A stretch of DNA of 64,000 bases from Arion vulgaris (GCA_020796225.1 CM036775.1:7802893-7866892), one strand, 5' to 3'; counted from the stretch's first letter, positions 21,750-32,692 are shown. Made by a program: numbers and translations. Notes: generated from the letters alone by a model not told the origin.

Positions 21750-22352
21750 CCAGTAGTTACCGGGGCCCAAATTTGGGGTGTAAAGAATAAAACACTCTTT
21801 TCCTGCCACGCATGTCGTAAGAGGCGTAAGAGTTTGGTTGAAAACGGATGCACGTGTCCTAAACGTGTAGAAGTCTATGTGTTTAGGGGCCTACCAAACC
21901 AATGTGCAACGTATACATGTTCCTGGCAAAGATCAAACATATCACAAAGAGTGATTGGGGAACTGCCTAGAGTAGTTGATAGTAGCTCGGCCTGCTAGCT
22001 GTGAGACGCCTCATAGCTCGGTTCGAACCTACTGTCCGGCATTTGTTTGAGTCCCTGGTCTTACTCAGGACGATAACATGAGTACCTCTGAAGTCGGAGA
22101 AAATCTGCCTGTATGGCGAGGAATACTAATTACGAGTACATTGAGCACACGGCTGCCAGTGTAAAGTAATTTACAATGTGCACGCTGCTGCCATTGTAAG
22201 AAATTGGAGAAACGGATTTTCACGCAAAAATCAGTTTCAGAGATGAAACTTCGTCTGAGTTGAAAACGAAAAAAACACAAAAAACCCACAAAAACAAAGA
22301 GTGATTAAAATTGGTTGTAAAGAACGAACACGAAGAAGAAGAAGAAGATGCT
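21750..22352 (+). repeat. SINE-1 copy split by a SINE-4 insertion
   Basis: The left part 21750-21956 carries AGTAGTTACCGGGGCCC and AGATCAAACATATCACAAAG. The right part resumes at 22294 with ACAAAGAGTGATTAAAATTG and ends GAAGAAGAAGAAG. It was split by the younger SINE-4. Confidence 0.8.
21957..22293 (+). repeat. SINE-4 insertion with 12-bp TSD
   Basis: CAAAGAGTGATT is duplicated on both sides (21945-21956 and 22295-22306). Its structure is a tRNA-like head (GTAGCTCGGCCTGCTAGC, GGTTCGAACC B-box), a long central domain (CTGAAGTCGGAGAAAATCTG) and an A-rich end. A second copy lies antisense at 27022-27362. Confidence 0.85.
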
Positions 22353-22499
22353 ATATATGACAAGTTATCTGTTTTTCTTTGAACATCTAGGTTACTCTTA
22401 CTTAACAAAGCACTATCATCTGTAAAAACCACATCTTCCAAGTGACCATTGTCTACCCAAAATATTTATCCTTTACTACTATTAGCTGCCCTGCATCGC

Positions 22500-22940
22500 A
22501 TGTGTGGTGCCGGAGCCCGCATGGAAAGCAAAGAATAGTACCACTGCGACCTACAAGGCATGTCGTAAGAGGCGACGTGCAAGACTGCCAGCTGTTAGCA
22601 GCCCTGAGTAAATAAACTTGGCCCGATAACACAGAGCTTCGCGAAAAGCTGTACGGAGGGACGGAGGCCTAAAAGCAATAGTAAAATTCATGATAAAATT
22701 TGGTTCATCAGTCTAGGCGGGGATCGCAAGAGAGAGAGAGAGAGAGAAGAGAGAGTAAGAGGCGACTGATCTAGGGCCTAGGGTAGCTACCGTAGTAAAT
22801 AAAAAGAAATCGGATGTGCTGGCCTACTTGTAGTCGCATAACTGGTACAACGTACAATCGCTCTTAGGCTAAGATCACATACAAATCACAAAGAATAGTT
22901 AGCAAGTGGTTGATATGGAGCGATCTAAGAAGAAGAAGTA
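22500..22940 (+). repeat. SINE-2 copy split by a LINE-I end
   Basis: GCAAAGAATAGTACCACTGC to GTAAGAGGCGAC. Then about 180 bases of a LINE-I-type 3' end finish in (GA)n at about 22,730-22,755. TAAGAGGCGAC then repeats and the SINE continues to GAAGAAGAAG. The repeated 11-mer is the target-site duplication. Confidence 0.75.
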
Positions 22941-23170
22941 CTACTAATCAATCAATCAATAAACCAATCGCAGTACATATTGACATGCCCAGAGTGCAGT
23001 AAATCTATTCCAAGCTGAAATTGCAAAAATTTAACTTTTTATTTTAAACAAATATTTATCATTTCAGGTTGCATTCTTTTAGAATTTACTAGTTTTATAG
23101 AGCAACCAATTACATCCAGGTATTACGTCATCAAACAGCAAAGCAGAAATCAATTTGAGGATCGTGAATA

Positions 23171-23264
23171 ATGGCAACATCTGCTGTAGTATCGATCCGA
23201 TCAGCAATTATCGCATTATTCTTGATGTGTTTATATCTTCCTGAAGTCGATGCCGATGCTGTTA
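23171..23264 (+). CDS. Carbonic anhydrase candidate first exon 1a (signal peptide)
   Basis: ATG at 23171 opens 31 codons plus one base. There is a hydrophobic core (AIIALFLMCLYL) and a small-residue cleavage region (DADA), then donor A|GTAAGT at 23265. The phase is 1, exactly what exon 2 needs (A+GT gives Ser before WNY). It lies 23.3 kb upstream of exon 2. It may be an alternative start, or belong to a lost or neighbouring paralog. An upstream TTTATAG (about 23,094) is a weak TATA candidate. Confidence 0.65.
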
Positions 23265-23322
23265 GTAAGTAGATTTAATTATATATGTGTGTGTTTTGTT
23301 ATTAAGTATAATTAATTATATA

Positions 23323-23528
23323 TATGTATGCAGTGGCGGCTCGTGATCATTTTGGTATTTACTTTTTATTTTCTATTTCGGGAAGTTATTAAACTTTCAA
23401 AGTTAATCAGTATCACGTTAAAAGTAATTATTATGAATAAATAATTTATAAAATAATAAATACATTTTACGCATTATTTCTGTGGCGGGCCCCACTGGCC
23501 CTTACTGACGAGTCGCACTGTATGTAAG
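23323..23528 (+). mobile_element. hAT MITE with 8-bp TSD (7/8)
   Basis: The element at 23331-23520 starts CAGTGGCGGCTCGTGATCAT and ends ACTGACGAGTCGCACTG, an imperfect inverted repeat. It is flanked by TATGTATG and TATGTAAG. Same family as 32306-32450. It lies 66 bases past the exon 1a donor. Confidence 0.85.
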
Positions 23529-23599
23529 TATAAGTTATGTTGTCATGTAGGGTATTAACAAAACACGTTGGAAGTTAATATTAAAAGCATTAGTTTTCT

Positions 23600-24460
23600 T
23601 TTTTCGGTGATCAACTGATAGCGGATAATGTAAGAGGTGATGATAATATTTTTTATACTGATTGGTCTGTGCATTGTGGTGAGAAGTCAAGCTGGGGTTT
23701 CTTGGCTAGAGTGCATGGTAGGGTTGTTGCAGAGCGAAGTGGAGGATTAAAAGAAAACTGCTTTCAGTTTGAGGATGGAGGTTGAAGTCGTTACTGCTGC
23801 CCTCCTGTTGGACTCTGGGACTCCGTTTACTGGTGCCGTTGTATTATTTAACTAACATTCAATGCTTCGGAATGTCCAGAATGAGAGACTGTGGTATGAG
23901 GGTGTGTCATTTATACAGGTATCCAGGGCCATGTGGTATATTTTCTCAGTATGATGCAAGTCTTCGAAATTCCGTCCCTTAAATGTTTTTCTATAAAATA
24001 CCGTTGGTATTTTATACGAAATGTACGAATACTATTTTAATTTGGAAAATATAAACTACTTTAAAAAAATGATATCAACTATCACAAACAAAAATAACAC
24101 ATTCGCGCTGTCTATTAAAAGTATTTCGGCGGGCGCTCGCAACGATGCAACTGCACCAGAAACCGAAATCAAATAGTACCGAAAGCGCCTAGGCAGAGGC
24201 TGCGACAAATCATAAATCGTATAAATCAAAATCGGAATAACATAGACTAATATAGAAAAGCGTTGCGTAATGATTTTTAATTATTGGATTGTTAAAATTG
24301 CTTTTAGATTTCACTGTCTATGCCGCTTCTTTACGGTGCCGCCTGATGCGGGCCCTCTCTCATATCATAGCATGGCACGGCTCTGCAGGTATCCAACCTC
24401 CAGAGACTCACGTGGGTCTACTGTCCTGAGCAAGCTGGTGTTCGCGGAAACGAGTAGTGG
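23600..24460 (+). mobile_element. LINE-C RNase H fragment, split by a hAT element
   Basis: Left part: FYTDWSVHCGEKSSWGFLAR (catalytic Asp in the TD position) and VHGRVVAERSGG. After the hAT insert (23924-24385) it continues QRLTWVYCPEQAGVRGNE. Broken by indels. Confidence 0.7.
23916..24393 (+). mobile_element. Non-autonomous hAT element, perfect 8-bp TSD
   Basis: CAGGTATC flanks both sides (23916-23923 and 24386-24393). The element is 462 bp, beginning CAGGGCCATG and ending CATGGCACGGCTCTG, so the ends are imperfect inverted repeats starting CAG. There is no open frame of note inside. Confidence 0.8.
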
Positions 24461-24464
24461 GCTA

Positions 24465-24835
24465 AGGAAGCTACCCTAGTAAATAAAAAGCCTTGCTGAA
24501 ATTGGATGTGCTGCCCTACTTGTAGACGTATAACTGGCGCAACGTATAATCGCCCTTAGGCTCAGATCCCATACTTATTTTTTTCTTCCTCTTCGAACCC
24601 TCCATATCGACACCGTGTTAACTACTCTTTGTAATTTATATGTGATCTGAGCCTAAGAGTGATTGTACGTTGTGCAAGTTATGCGCCTACAAGTAGGCAA
24701 GCACATTCGAATTCTGTGACGTTTTTTATTTACAATGGTAGCTTCCCTAGACTCTTACCTCAGTTACCTACAAGACATGTTGTAGTATTACTATACTTTT
24801 TCCCTTTACGAGCCCCAGCAATACACTAGCGGGAG
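24465..24835. repeat. SINE-2 fragments, sense then antisense
   Basis: 24465-24575 reads sense SINE-2 (AAGGAAGCTACCCTAGTAAA to GGCTCAGATC). 24590-24835 reads antisense SINE-2 (CTTCGAACCCTCCATATCGA to CCCTTTACGAGCCCC). Together they form a head-to-head inverted pair. Confidence 0.65.
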
Positions 24836-25081
24836 AGACCACATAGAAATCACAAAGAGTGGTTTAACAAGAGGTTAAAATGGAACTAGTTCACACAGGA
24901 AACTTTTCACAGCTGTTAGCATTTCGTGTGATATTCATTGGCACAGGAGCGGAGCAATTATGGGGTGACCCGTTGCAGTGAAGTTGGAACCGTACTTATG
25001 AACTATGAACTAAAATGGAGCGTTTGAAGATGAAGAAGAAGTCCGACCTATCTGATACTGACAGGAACAGAAGTTCCCGTC

Positions 25082-25910
25082 GCCCTAGCCAGAACCAACT
25101 ATAAACTTAGGGCGATCGGACTCTCTTCGGACATTCTATTTCTGTGATGCTTTTCTCTCTCTTGCGTTCCGGCCTAGACTGATGAAGCCAATTTTTATCA
25201 TGAATTTTACTGTGGTTTTAAGGGACTCCGTTCCTCCGTACAGCTTTTCGCGAAGCTCTGTGTGTTGTGGTCATGACTCTTTCCTTATACTTTGCTAACC
25301 GTTGACAGTCTTGCAGGACATGTTCTGCCGTCATGTCTGCCATTTTGCAGGGGCACAGGCTAGTTGTGCCAATTTTAAATTTATGGAACATGTGGGCTCG
25401 GAGCTTGTTGTGTCCGGTACGGAGGCTTTTTATTTACTAGTGTAGCTTCCCTAGTCCCCTACCTTAGTCTCATAGGACGACATGCATTGTAGGTCACTGT
25501 GTTACTATTCTTTGCTCCCTTTGAGCCCGGAACAACTAAGCCCAGAGCCAACTATAAACTTATGGGCCTTCAGACTCAGGTAAGAATTATAGGAAATCAG
25601 ACCCCAACTACACCATGTGACCTCGCATTCCAGTATTGGTGTATATAGACGAATTCATTTTAAAATCAACACAAAATGCTAAATGGAAGTTATATTATCC
25701 AATAAGTTAAGTTTAACAATAAGGAGTATCAATATTATGAATATTTTTCACCAATAAATAACCATAGACTCACAGAATTGAGTAAAATTGCAAAAAAGTT
25801 TGCAGTGTTCTATCAAACATCTATTTTTTCCGGCCCCCTTTTCTTATCTAGGTCAGGGAACTCCCATTTACTTGTCTGGCCTAGTTATCTAGAGTTGGCT
25901 GTGCCCTAGC
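25082..25910 (+). mobile_element. hAT-like element, 8-bp TSD, with LINE-I inserted
   Basis: GCCCTAGC flanks 25090-25902. The left end is CAGAACCAACTATAAACTTA and the right end AGTTGGCTGT, imperfect inverted repeats. An antisense LINE-I tail (25,140-25,430) and a SINE-2 piece occupy the middle. A second left end (CCAGAGCCAACTATAAAC) occurs at about 25,549. Relatives: 37919-38292 and 53611-53966. Confidence 0.7.
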
Positions 25911-26099
25911 TCACTGTAATATTAGAGCACGCAAGATTTCCTACAATTACAGGGTAATGTCTCCAATGGTAGGGTACATACAGACACTGGAAGAAGAAAA
26001 TATTTATGTCATAGACGTTTAATAACAGATGATGCAAACATAAATAAATTAGAAAATATTTCCGACTAAATTTGCGTCAAATGTCGAATTTTTAATCGT

Positions 26100-26700
26100 C
26101 CGAGTGGTTACCGGGGCCCAAATTTGGGGTGTAAAGAATAAACCAATGTTACCTACCACGCATGTAGTAAGAGGCGGCTAAGGAGGTTTGGATGAAATCG
26201 GATGCACGTGTCCGCTAGAGAACTGTTTGCAGAAACAAATGCTTGCAGAAAACGGATGCACCAGGCCGTAAGGCGCATAACATGGTGCAATGACCCACTC
26301 ACAATGAGGAATGGGATAACGGATTCTACGGTGGCCAATCTGCTTTGGAGATTTAGCGACGCAGTAAGAATGTCAGACCTACCATCACGAGGATGGCCAA
26401 AACTTACTGCAGGAAGAGGTCGACACAAACGGGGAAGCAGAAACCATAGGAATTATATCTTACAGAACTGCCCTCAGTATGCAGACTTGAAAAAAAGAGG
26501 TGGCCCACTTACACTATCGTCCAAGACAAACTGTATGGCATGGCTGATAATCTGAGGCAGACGGCTGCCTTTATTAGATAATCCGAAATCCCAATCTAGT
26601 GAGAACGCAGAAGACAAACTGTATGGTGTGGCTGATAATCTGAGGCAGACGGCTGCCTTTCTTAGAGATTCTGAAATCCCAATCTAGTGAGAACACAGAA
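26100..26700 (+). mobile_element. Truncated SINE-1 then LINE-G C-terminal fragment
   Basis: 26100-26200 is a SINE-1 head (GAGTGGTTACCGGGGCCC). From about 26,202 comes LINE-G: NGITDSTVANLLWRFSDAV, then NCPQYADLKK, TNCMAW and DNLRQTAAFI-equivalents. The 3' end is duplicated once with a period near 88 bases (GAGAACGCAGAAGACAAACT). Parallel copies are at 33,181 and 36,792. Confidence 0.65.
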
Positions 26701-27545
26701 GAAGAATTTTTTGTGAAATGTGGCCAGTGTCGTGGTTTTCTGTTTTTGTCTTTCCCCTGCTATAGTGACTTGGGTGATTGTTATTTTTGCTTTTTGACAG
26801 GATTCTGCTATGCCATCTATCCATCTTTTTTGCGTCTTCCTCTCGCCTTCTTTCCTGATTTTCTGTTGTAGAGGACTCTATACTGTGGGAGTTTGGTTGC
26901 ATCGTTATTAAGTGACCACTTCATTCTTTGTTTCTCAATGTTTTTAAAGTAAGGTTCTGGGCTAACTTTCTTTCTTCTGCTGATGTTGGCGAATCTTGTT
27001 TTTCCTGATGTTCTGTTGTAGAAGACTGTTTTTTTTTTTTTTTTTCGTCCGCTTTCAACTCAGACGAAGTTTCATCTCTGAAACTGATTTTTCGGTGAAA
27101 ATCCGTTTTTTCCCAATTTCTTACAATGGCAGCAGCGTGCACATTGTAAATTACTTTACACTGGCAGCCGTGTGCTCAATGTACTCGTAATTAGTATTCC
27201 CTGCCATATAGGCAGATTTTCTCCGACTTCAGAGGTACTCATGTTATCGTCCTGAGTAAGACCAGGGACTCGAACAAATGCCGGACAGTAGGTTCGAACC
27301 CGAGCTATGAGGCGTCTCACAGCTAGCAGGCCGAGCTACTATCAACTACTCTAGGCAGACCCCCAGAAGACTCTGTATACTGTGGGAGTTTGGTTGCATT
27401 CTAATTAAGTGACCAAACCACTTCATTCTTTGTTTCTCAATGTTTTTCGAGCAAGGTTCTGTCAAGCAAGGTTCTGTGCTAACTTTCTTTCTTATGCTGT
27501 TGTTGGTAACTTTTCGTAAGCATCGCATTTCACATTTTAAAAAAT
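26700..27545 (-). mobile_element. LINE-B fragment, antisense, split by SINE-4
   Basis: The minus strand has MRCLRKVTNNSIRKKVSTEP, NIEKQRMKWFGHLIRMQPNS and an RRREEDAKKMDRWHS-like segment. The SINE-4 at 27022-27362 interrupts it, with AGAAGACTGT / AGAAGACTCTGT on its two sides. Confidence 0.65.
27022..27362 (-). repeat. SINE-4 copy, antisense
   Basis: A T-run of about 20 (antisense A tail), then the complement of the family's central domain, then GGTTCGAACCCGAGCTATGA, the antisense B-box. The TSD is imperfect (AGAAGACT.T). Confidence 0.8.
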
Positions 27546-27993
27546 ATATCCAAAATACCTAAATTTTTCAAATTCTTATTTGAAGCATCAGCTAGGGTTC
27601 TCATTTTTGCGGACATGCCCTCGTTTCATCAGTAAATCGAGCGTCCGCAAACAATTTTGGAAATTCGTAGATTTGTCCTCAATTTTAGAAAACAAAATTA
27701 ACAATCTGTCAGCGACATCGTGAGGTAATCACATGGCAACTTTCGTAAAATTTGGTTTTCTAACTTGGCACTCGAAACAGAATCTACAATCTTTGGAAAA
27801 CCGCTAAGATTATTAAGAGCAAACAAAACCAGAATGTATATTTATGAGCTTTTCACTTTTATTTAAGTTCTTCAACCTGTCTATTACATCAACTTTCACC
27901 TGTAGCGAGCTGTACTCCTGGGTTGTTGAAAGAAGTTTTTTAAGATTCAAAAATAGCTGCTAAACTGTCAAAGTGTAAAGATAAAATGTTAAG

Positions 27994-29226
27994 ATGTGTG
28001 TCCAACCACTGAGTAAATTTTCATGTTTCAAGTGGCTTTATTTTGATGACATGTCGTGGGAAAATGTGGACGTTCCCATCAGATTTGTGACTGACAAAGC
28101 TGTGCATATAGATGATTCAAAGAGCTGGGATCAGTACTGCAATCTGGAGAAATTTGCATCCACATATAAAAATCAAGGGCCATTGCAGAAAAGGTGTTAT
28201 TATATTGAATATGTACTCGAAATCGTGAAGATAGCACAATTCTTCTTTGCTATTCCAGCACACAAGGCTTCAGTAGAAAGACTATTTTCTTTAATCTATG
28301 CCCAATGGAAGATAGCACAATTCTTCTTTGCTATTCCAGCACACAATGCTTCAGTAGAAAGACTATTTTCTTTAATCTATGCCCAATGGAAGATAGCACA
28401 ATTCTTCTTTGCTATTCCAGCACACAATGCTTCAGTAGAAAGACTATTTTCTTTAATCTATGCCCAATGGAAGATATCACAATTCTTCTTTGCTATTCCA
28501 GCACACAATGCTTCAGTAGAAAGACTATTTTCTTTAATCTATGCCCAATGGAAGATAGCACAATTCTTCTTTGCTATTCCAGCACACAATGCTTCAGTAG
28601 AAAGACTATTTTCTTTAATCTATGCCCAATGGAAGATAGCACAATTCTTCTTTGCTATTCCAGCACACAATGCTTCAGTAGAAAGACTATTTTCTTTAAT
28701 CTATGCCCAATGGAAGATATCACAATTCTTCTTTGCTATTCCAGCACACAATGCTTCAGTAGAAAGACTATTTTCTTTAATCTATGCCCAATGGAAGATA
28801 TCACAATTCTTCTTTGCTATTCCAGCACACAATGCTTCAGTAGAAAGACTATTTTCTTTAATCTATGCCCAATGGAAGATAGCACAATTCTTCTTTGCTA
28901 TTCCAGCACACAATGCTTCAGTAGAAAGACTATTTTCTTTAATCTATGCCCAATGGACGATAGCACAATTCTTCTTTGCTATTCCAGCACATAAGGCTTC
29001 GATAGGAAGACTATTTTCTTTAATATATGCCCAATGGAAGATAGCACAATTCTTCTTTGCTATTCCAGCACATAAGGCTTCGGTAGAAAGACTATTTTCT
29101 TTAATCTATGCCCAATGGACCAATGAGAGCAATTATCTTAGTGTGGATTCAGTTAAGTTAATTTCAGTTGTAAAATATAATTTCAAACATGTCACATGTA
29201 GGCAATTTTATGAACATTTGATGTAA
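27994..29226 (+). pseudogene. hAT transposase C-terminus with 11 tandem in-frame repeats
   Basis: A 410-residue open frame. Residues 1-79 look like the hAT body end (DKAVHIDDSKSWDQYCNLEK). Then come eleven 27-residue copies of KIAQFFFAIPAHNASVERLF followed by SLIYAQW, the conserved hATC dimerisation motif. The end is NESNYLSVDSVKLISVVKYN and a short tail. A normal hAT transposase has this motif once. The catalytic DDE part is absent. No host function is implied. Confidence 0.8.
28231..29121 (+). repeat. 81-bp x 11 minisatellite in hAT coding sequence
   Basis: The eleven units are exactly 81 bases each with no indel. Variants (ATAGCA/ATATCA starts, AAG/AAT codon, GGAAG/GGACG end) distinguish units. 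The first and the last two carry the AAG (Lys) form found in the outer hAT sequence, so the expansion is internal. Confidence 0.95.
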
Positions 29227-29229
29227 AAC

Positions 29230-30660
29230 AAATACATTCTAAAAAAAGATCAGGTTGTCAGAACAATATACATGGAACACACAATTTTTGAAATGTAATT
29301 TAATGTTAGGAGATATGTTTACATTTCAGAAGATCAAAATATGGCAACACTATCATCAGTCAGATTTCGTTAACGTTGAATTCGCTCTAGATATACCTAT
29401 TTGTTCACATCTATGTCTAGAACATAGGGTCCCAGGGGGCGCTGAAGTCTTCTACGGGGCGTAGTTGGTTCTGAAGCATTTGGAGGGCGTTCAGACGATC
29501 TAGGTACGATGGCTCCTTATAGAAGAAATTAATGATATATATTGCAAAATAAATTATTGTCATAATTTTGCGATTGAATAACTGCGTTCAAGATGAAGCA
29601 CAAATTGACCACTACTTTTTCAATACTTTGACAGCATAAACAGTATTGTACCATTAGTTGCTATTTACGTTGAAAATAGCAAACTGCTTGAAAGCGGAAA
29701 ACTGTTAAAATGGGAGGAGGGTGGTGGGTGTGGGGTGGGGGTTACGGTGACCTGAACAAGTTTGGGAATCTATGGCCTCACTGCCCCACAGGGGGCATTT
29801 TCATCGTTAAGGGGGAAATGGACTCGATCAGAGTTTAACTAATGTTCATGATGTTGCCAAACCGATATATCGGCTTTTGTATGTCTGTTGGCAAAAATGA
29901 ATGCTGTTTCACAATCACGTTACTGAAGTTTAAAAAATAATATAAGGTGGGGGTGTCATACGAATGTTTGAAAAGCTTTGATGGGGCATGGCACAACAAA
30001 AGGTTGGGAAAGATTGGTCTAGAGTATACTTAAGTATACACAACAGCAATACACACAGTGCAAAGTCATCGTCACACTCTATCTGTACCAACAGAAGTTT
30101 AGATGGGATTACCAACGACATAAATCACCTCCTGCAACGTTTGTTACCGCACCGATCTACCTCATCAAATTGCGCAACAATTTACAGCTGGGTCAATTTA
30201 AACATCATTTGTGCGCAGTCACGATCACAGTACAGCAAGGCTGAAAAGATCAACTTTACAACCACTTAGCGACATTGACGAACTAAAAATGGCAACCACT
30301 TATCTCAAGTGAAAAAAGAGAACAAATACTTCACTTTTATTCTTTACTTAAACTCTCCCTGCTGATCATATTCTATTCAGTTTAGACGGATTCAAATACA
30401 GGTTTTGTGTGTTTTCGTTTGAAACTGTTCTAAAGGACTGATAGTGATGTAACTGAACAAAATGGACTTCAAAGACATGGGGTGTTGTTCGATTCAAGGG
30501 TGGGCGATGTGGGTTTACTAACACATCAAATAGATGTTACAGTTGCACAATTTCTCCCGGAATTTTCAAATGTTTCACTTGGTCTTTTCGACCATGGGAC
30601 ATTTTGGTTATATTTTTAAAGTGATTATTTCCCCTTCCTCGTTGACCTTGACAATGGTAT
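29230..30660. other. hAT 3' region and unassigned sequence
   Basis: 29,400-29,780 contains a GGGTCCCAGGGGGCGCTG and a GTTTGGGAATCTATG that resemble hAT subterminal sequence, but no matching left end or 8-bp duplication was found. A 93-codon open frame at 29,988-30,269 has no recognisable family. Nothing else is seen to 30,660. Confidence 0.4.
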
Positions 30661-30664
30661 TTTG

Positions 30665-31010
30665 TTATTTTTTCACTCTCTCTCTCTCTCCCTCTCTCTC
30701 TCTCCCTCTCTCTCCCTCTCCCTCTCTCTCTCTCTCTCTCGATCCTGCTTAGACTGCGAAACCAGACTTTCTCATGAATTCTGCTGTTGTCTTTAGGAAC
30801 TCCGTACCTTCGTCAGCTTCTCGAAACTGTATTATCGAGCCATGTTTCGTTTCTCAGGCCTGCTAGCAACTGGCAGTCTTGCAGTATGTGCTCTGCTGTC
30901 ATGTCCGCCTTTTCACAGTGTCACAGGCTAGTTATGTCAATTTAAAATTTGCTAGACATGTAGGCCTGACGTCTGTTATGGCCGGGACGGAGGCGGAATA
31001 TAACAACTTG
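30665..31010 (-). mobile_element. LINE-I 3' end, antisense, with (TC)n
   Basis: A 75-base (TC)n run at 30,672-30,741 is followed by the same antisense LINE-I tail as 25,140-25,430 (CTTAGACTGCGAAACCAG, GGAACTCCGTACCTTCG, GCAGTATGTGCTCTGCTGTC). The CT run corresponds to the family's (GA)n 3' tail. Confidence 0.65.
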
Positions 31011-31066
31011 TTCGTTACGGGATAGACTATAGTGTTATTTCTCAATTTCTATTGCAGATTTTCATC

Positions 31067-31340
31067 ATCAAATAGATCTTCTTCTTCTTTGCGTTCGTTC
31101 TTTACGACCAATTGTAATCACTCTTTGTGATATGTTTGATCTTTGCCAAGAACGTGTATACGTTACACATTGGTTTGGTAGGCCCTAAACGCATAGACTT
31201 CTACACGTTTAGGACACATCCATCCGATTTCATCCACACCTCCTTAGTCGCCTCTTACGACATTTGTGGCAGGTAGCAATGGTTCTATTCTTTACACCCC
31301 AAATTTAGGCCCCGGTAACCACTCGGGTGATCAAATAGAT
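31067..31340 (-). repeat. SINE-1 full-length copy, perfect 11-bp TSD
   Basis: ATCAAATAGAT at 31067-31077 and 31330-31340 flanks a 252-bp antisense element from CTTCTTCTTCTTTGCG to GGCCCCGGTAACCACTCGGG. The best-defined SINE-1 in the window; it fixes the family's length and ends. Confidence 0.93.
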
Positions 31341-31599
31341 GGTTCTAGAGAACTTGCCACCAACAGTCCTTTGGAATTTCTTCTCGTAGGCCAGATCTGG
31401 CCCATGGAGAGAGAAATTCATAAAGACTATTAGGTGGCAAAGTTCTGCTCAGGACAAGCTAGTAGATGATGCCATATACATTTAACATATACAAAATATA
31501 CTATGGAGCATGAGAAGAGACAGTATAAAGAAACATATGAATAAGGGGAGATTGCAGTAGATTTCTCCACTGTGTGCAGGTCAGGAAAGTTCATGTCAT

Positions 31600-32210
31600 A
31601 TATCAGTTATCAGTTTTATGAGGAATATCATCATAGCACTCCGGACACTTCCATAGGTGCTCCGATCTCCGCCTCAACAAATCTAGCAACGTCCAGCGTC
31701 CCAAGTAACCAGTTCGATGTTACTCTTAATCAATTTCTTTGCATATTTGTTATATCTAAGGAGACCCTGAAGCGAACGATATTTCCTGCTGAGAGAGGCA
31801 GGAAATATCGGTCTCAGTTCCATGGAGGAGATTGAGCGAGCTGCCCAGGATAGAGCGGTATGGAGAAATTACTTGCAGGCCCTATGTAACGTATAACGGT
31901 ACGAAAGGAATTATTATTATTATTTGTTATATCGTTCTTTACGGGCTGCACCAATATTGATATCCATCTCTCTCAATCTGGTCAGCGAGTAGGATTCACA
32001 ACACTGAAACTCCTCTGTCCTGAAAGATTCTCTCAATGCGTTAAGAATGTCATTTCGGTCTATGGCAGCTTATGTCATCCATATCTTCATGTAATCGCTT
32101 CATTTCTGTGCGCTCTAAGCGTCTTAAGTTACCTACCAACCTCATCTTCTCTCTCATTCTCTCACTCTCTCCCTCTCACTTCTAAAGGTGTAATTTCATG
32201 TTCCCAACAG
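31600..32210 (-). mobile_element. LINE-C C-terminal fragment, antisense, split by LINE-A
   Basis: GCACTCCGGACACTTCCATA (antisense of the family's Cys-bearing end) to about 31,745, then again from 31,934 (GGGCTGCACCAATATTGATA). The LINE-A insert lies between. Confidence 0.6.
31746..31933 (+). mobile_element. LINE-A insertion, 166 bp, perfect 11-bp TSD
   Basis: TTTGTTATATC at 31746-31756 and 31923-31933. The insert runs from the codons for ETLKR to the terminal ATTATTATTATT, and includes ACGTATAACGGTACG. A severely 5'-truncated target-primed insertion. Confidence 0.92.
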
Positions 32211-32297
32211 TAATTCCACTTACAAACATGTGCTAAAATAGCTAAGAGATACCTTCATGATTTCCTAAGTACGCTTAAGAACGCTTGCCAGCTATAT

Positions 32298-32458
32298 CTT
32301 CTTAGCAGTGGCGGCTCGTCATTAAGGGCCAGTGGTGCCGGCCCCACAAAAGTAAGGTGTAACTGTATTTATTATTTTATACATTAAAATATAACATAAC
32401 CGTGATTTATCCCTGGCCCCACCAACAAAAATGATCACGAGCCGCCACTGCTTCTTAG
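32298..32458 (+). mobile_element. hAT MITE, 145 bp, perfect 8-bp TSD
   Basis: CTTCTTAG on both sides. The element ends are CAGTGGCGGCTCGTCAT and ATGATCACGAGCCGCCACTG. It can fold into a hairpin. It lies 209 bases upstream of a TATA box for exon 1b. Confidence 0.92.
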
Positions 32459-32659
32459 TATTGTAAATCTTAATTATACCACCGCAACATTTACTCTCGC
32501 AATATACGAAAGTAATTAGAAGATTTATAATATGTTATAAATTAATAAGTTCTGTTATTTTTAGCATTTTTGATCATATTTAAGTCACGTCCTCTGACTT
32601 ATTTTATTACGCAAAAAAAATTGCTTATAAGCAACGTGATTTAATGTCTTTATGTTCCA

Positions 32660-32692
32660 TATAAAAGCAAGGACTATAATGTGCTTGTCATA
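32660..32692 (+). promoter_or_regulatory. TATA box and initiator for exon 1b
   Basis: TATAAAAG begins at 32660. About 30 bases on, TGTCATAGTT (A at 32690) resembles an initiator. Transcription from there gives a 5'UTR of about 48 bases before the ATG at 32738. Spacing is as expected for a TATA promoter. Confidence 0.55.

Noticed and set aside
28305..28994. Second open frame of 229 codons through the 81-bp array
   Set aside because: An 81-base unit is divisible by three, so a shadow frame also stays open. Only the hATC frame matches a known family.
29424..29774. hAT MITE between CATAGGGTCCCA and GGGAATCTATG
   Set aside because: The ends resemble each other weakly, and the flanking 8-mers (GTCTAGAA, GCCTCACT) do not match.
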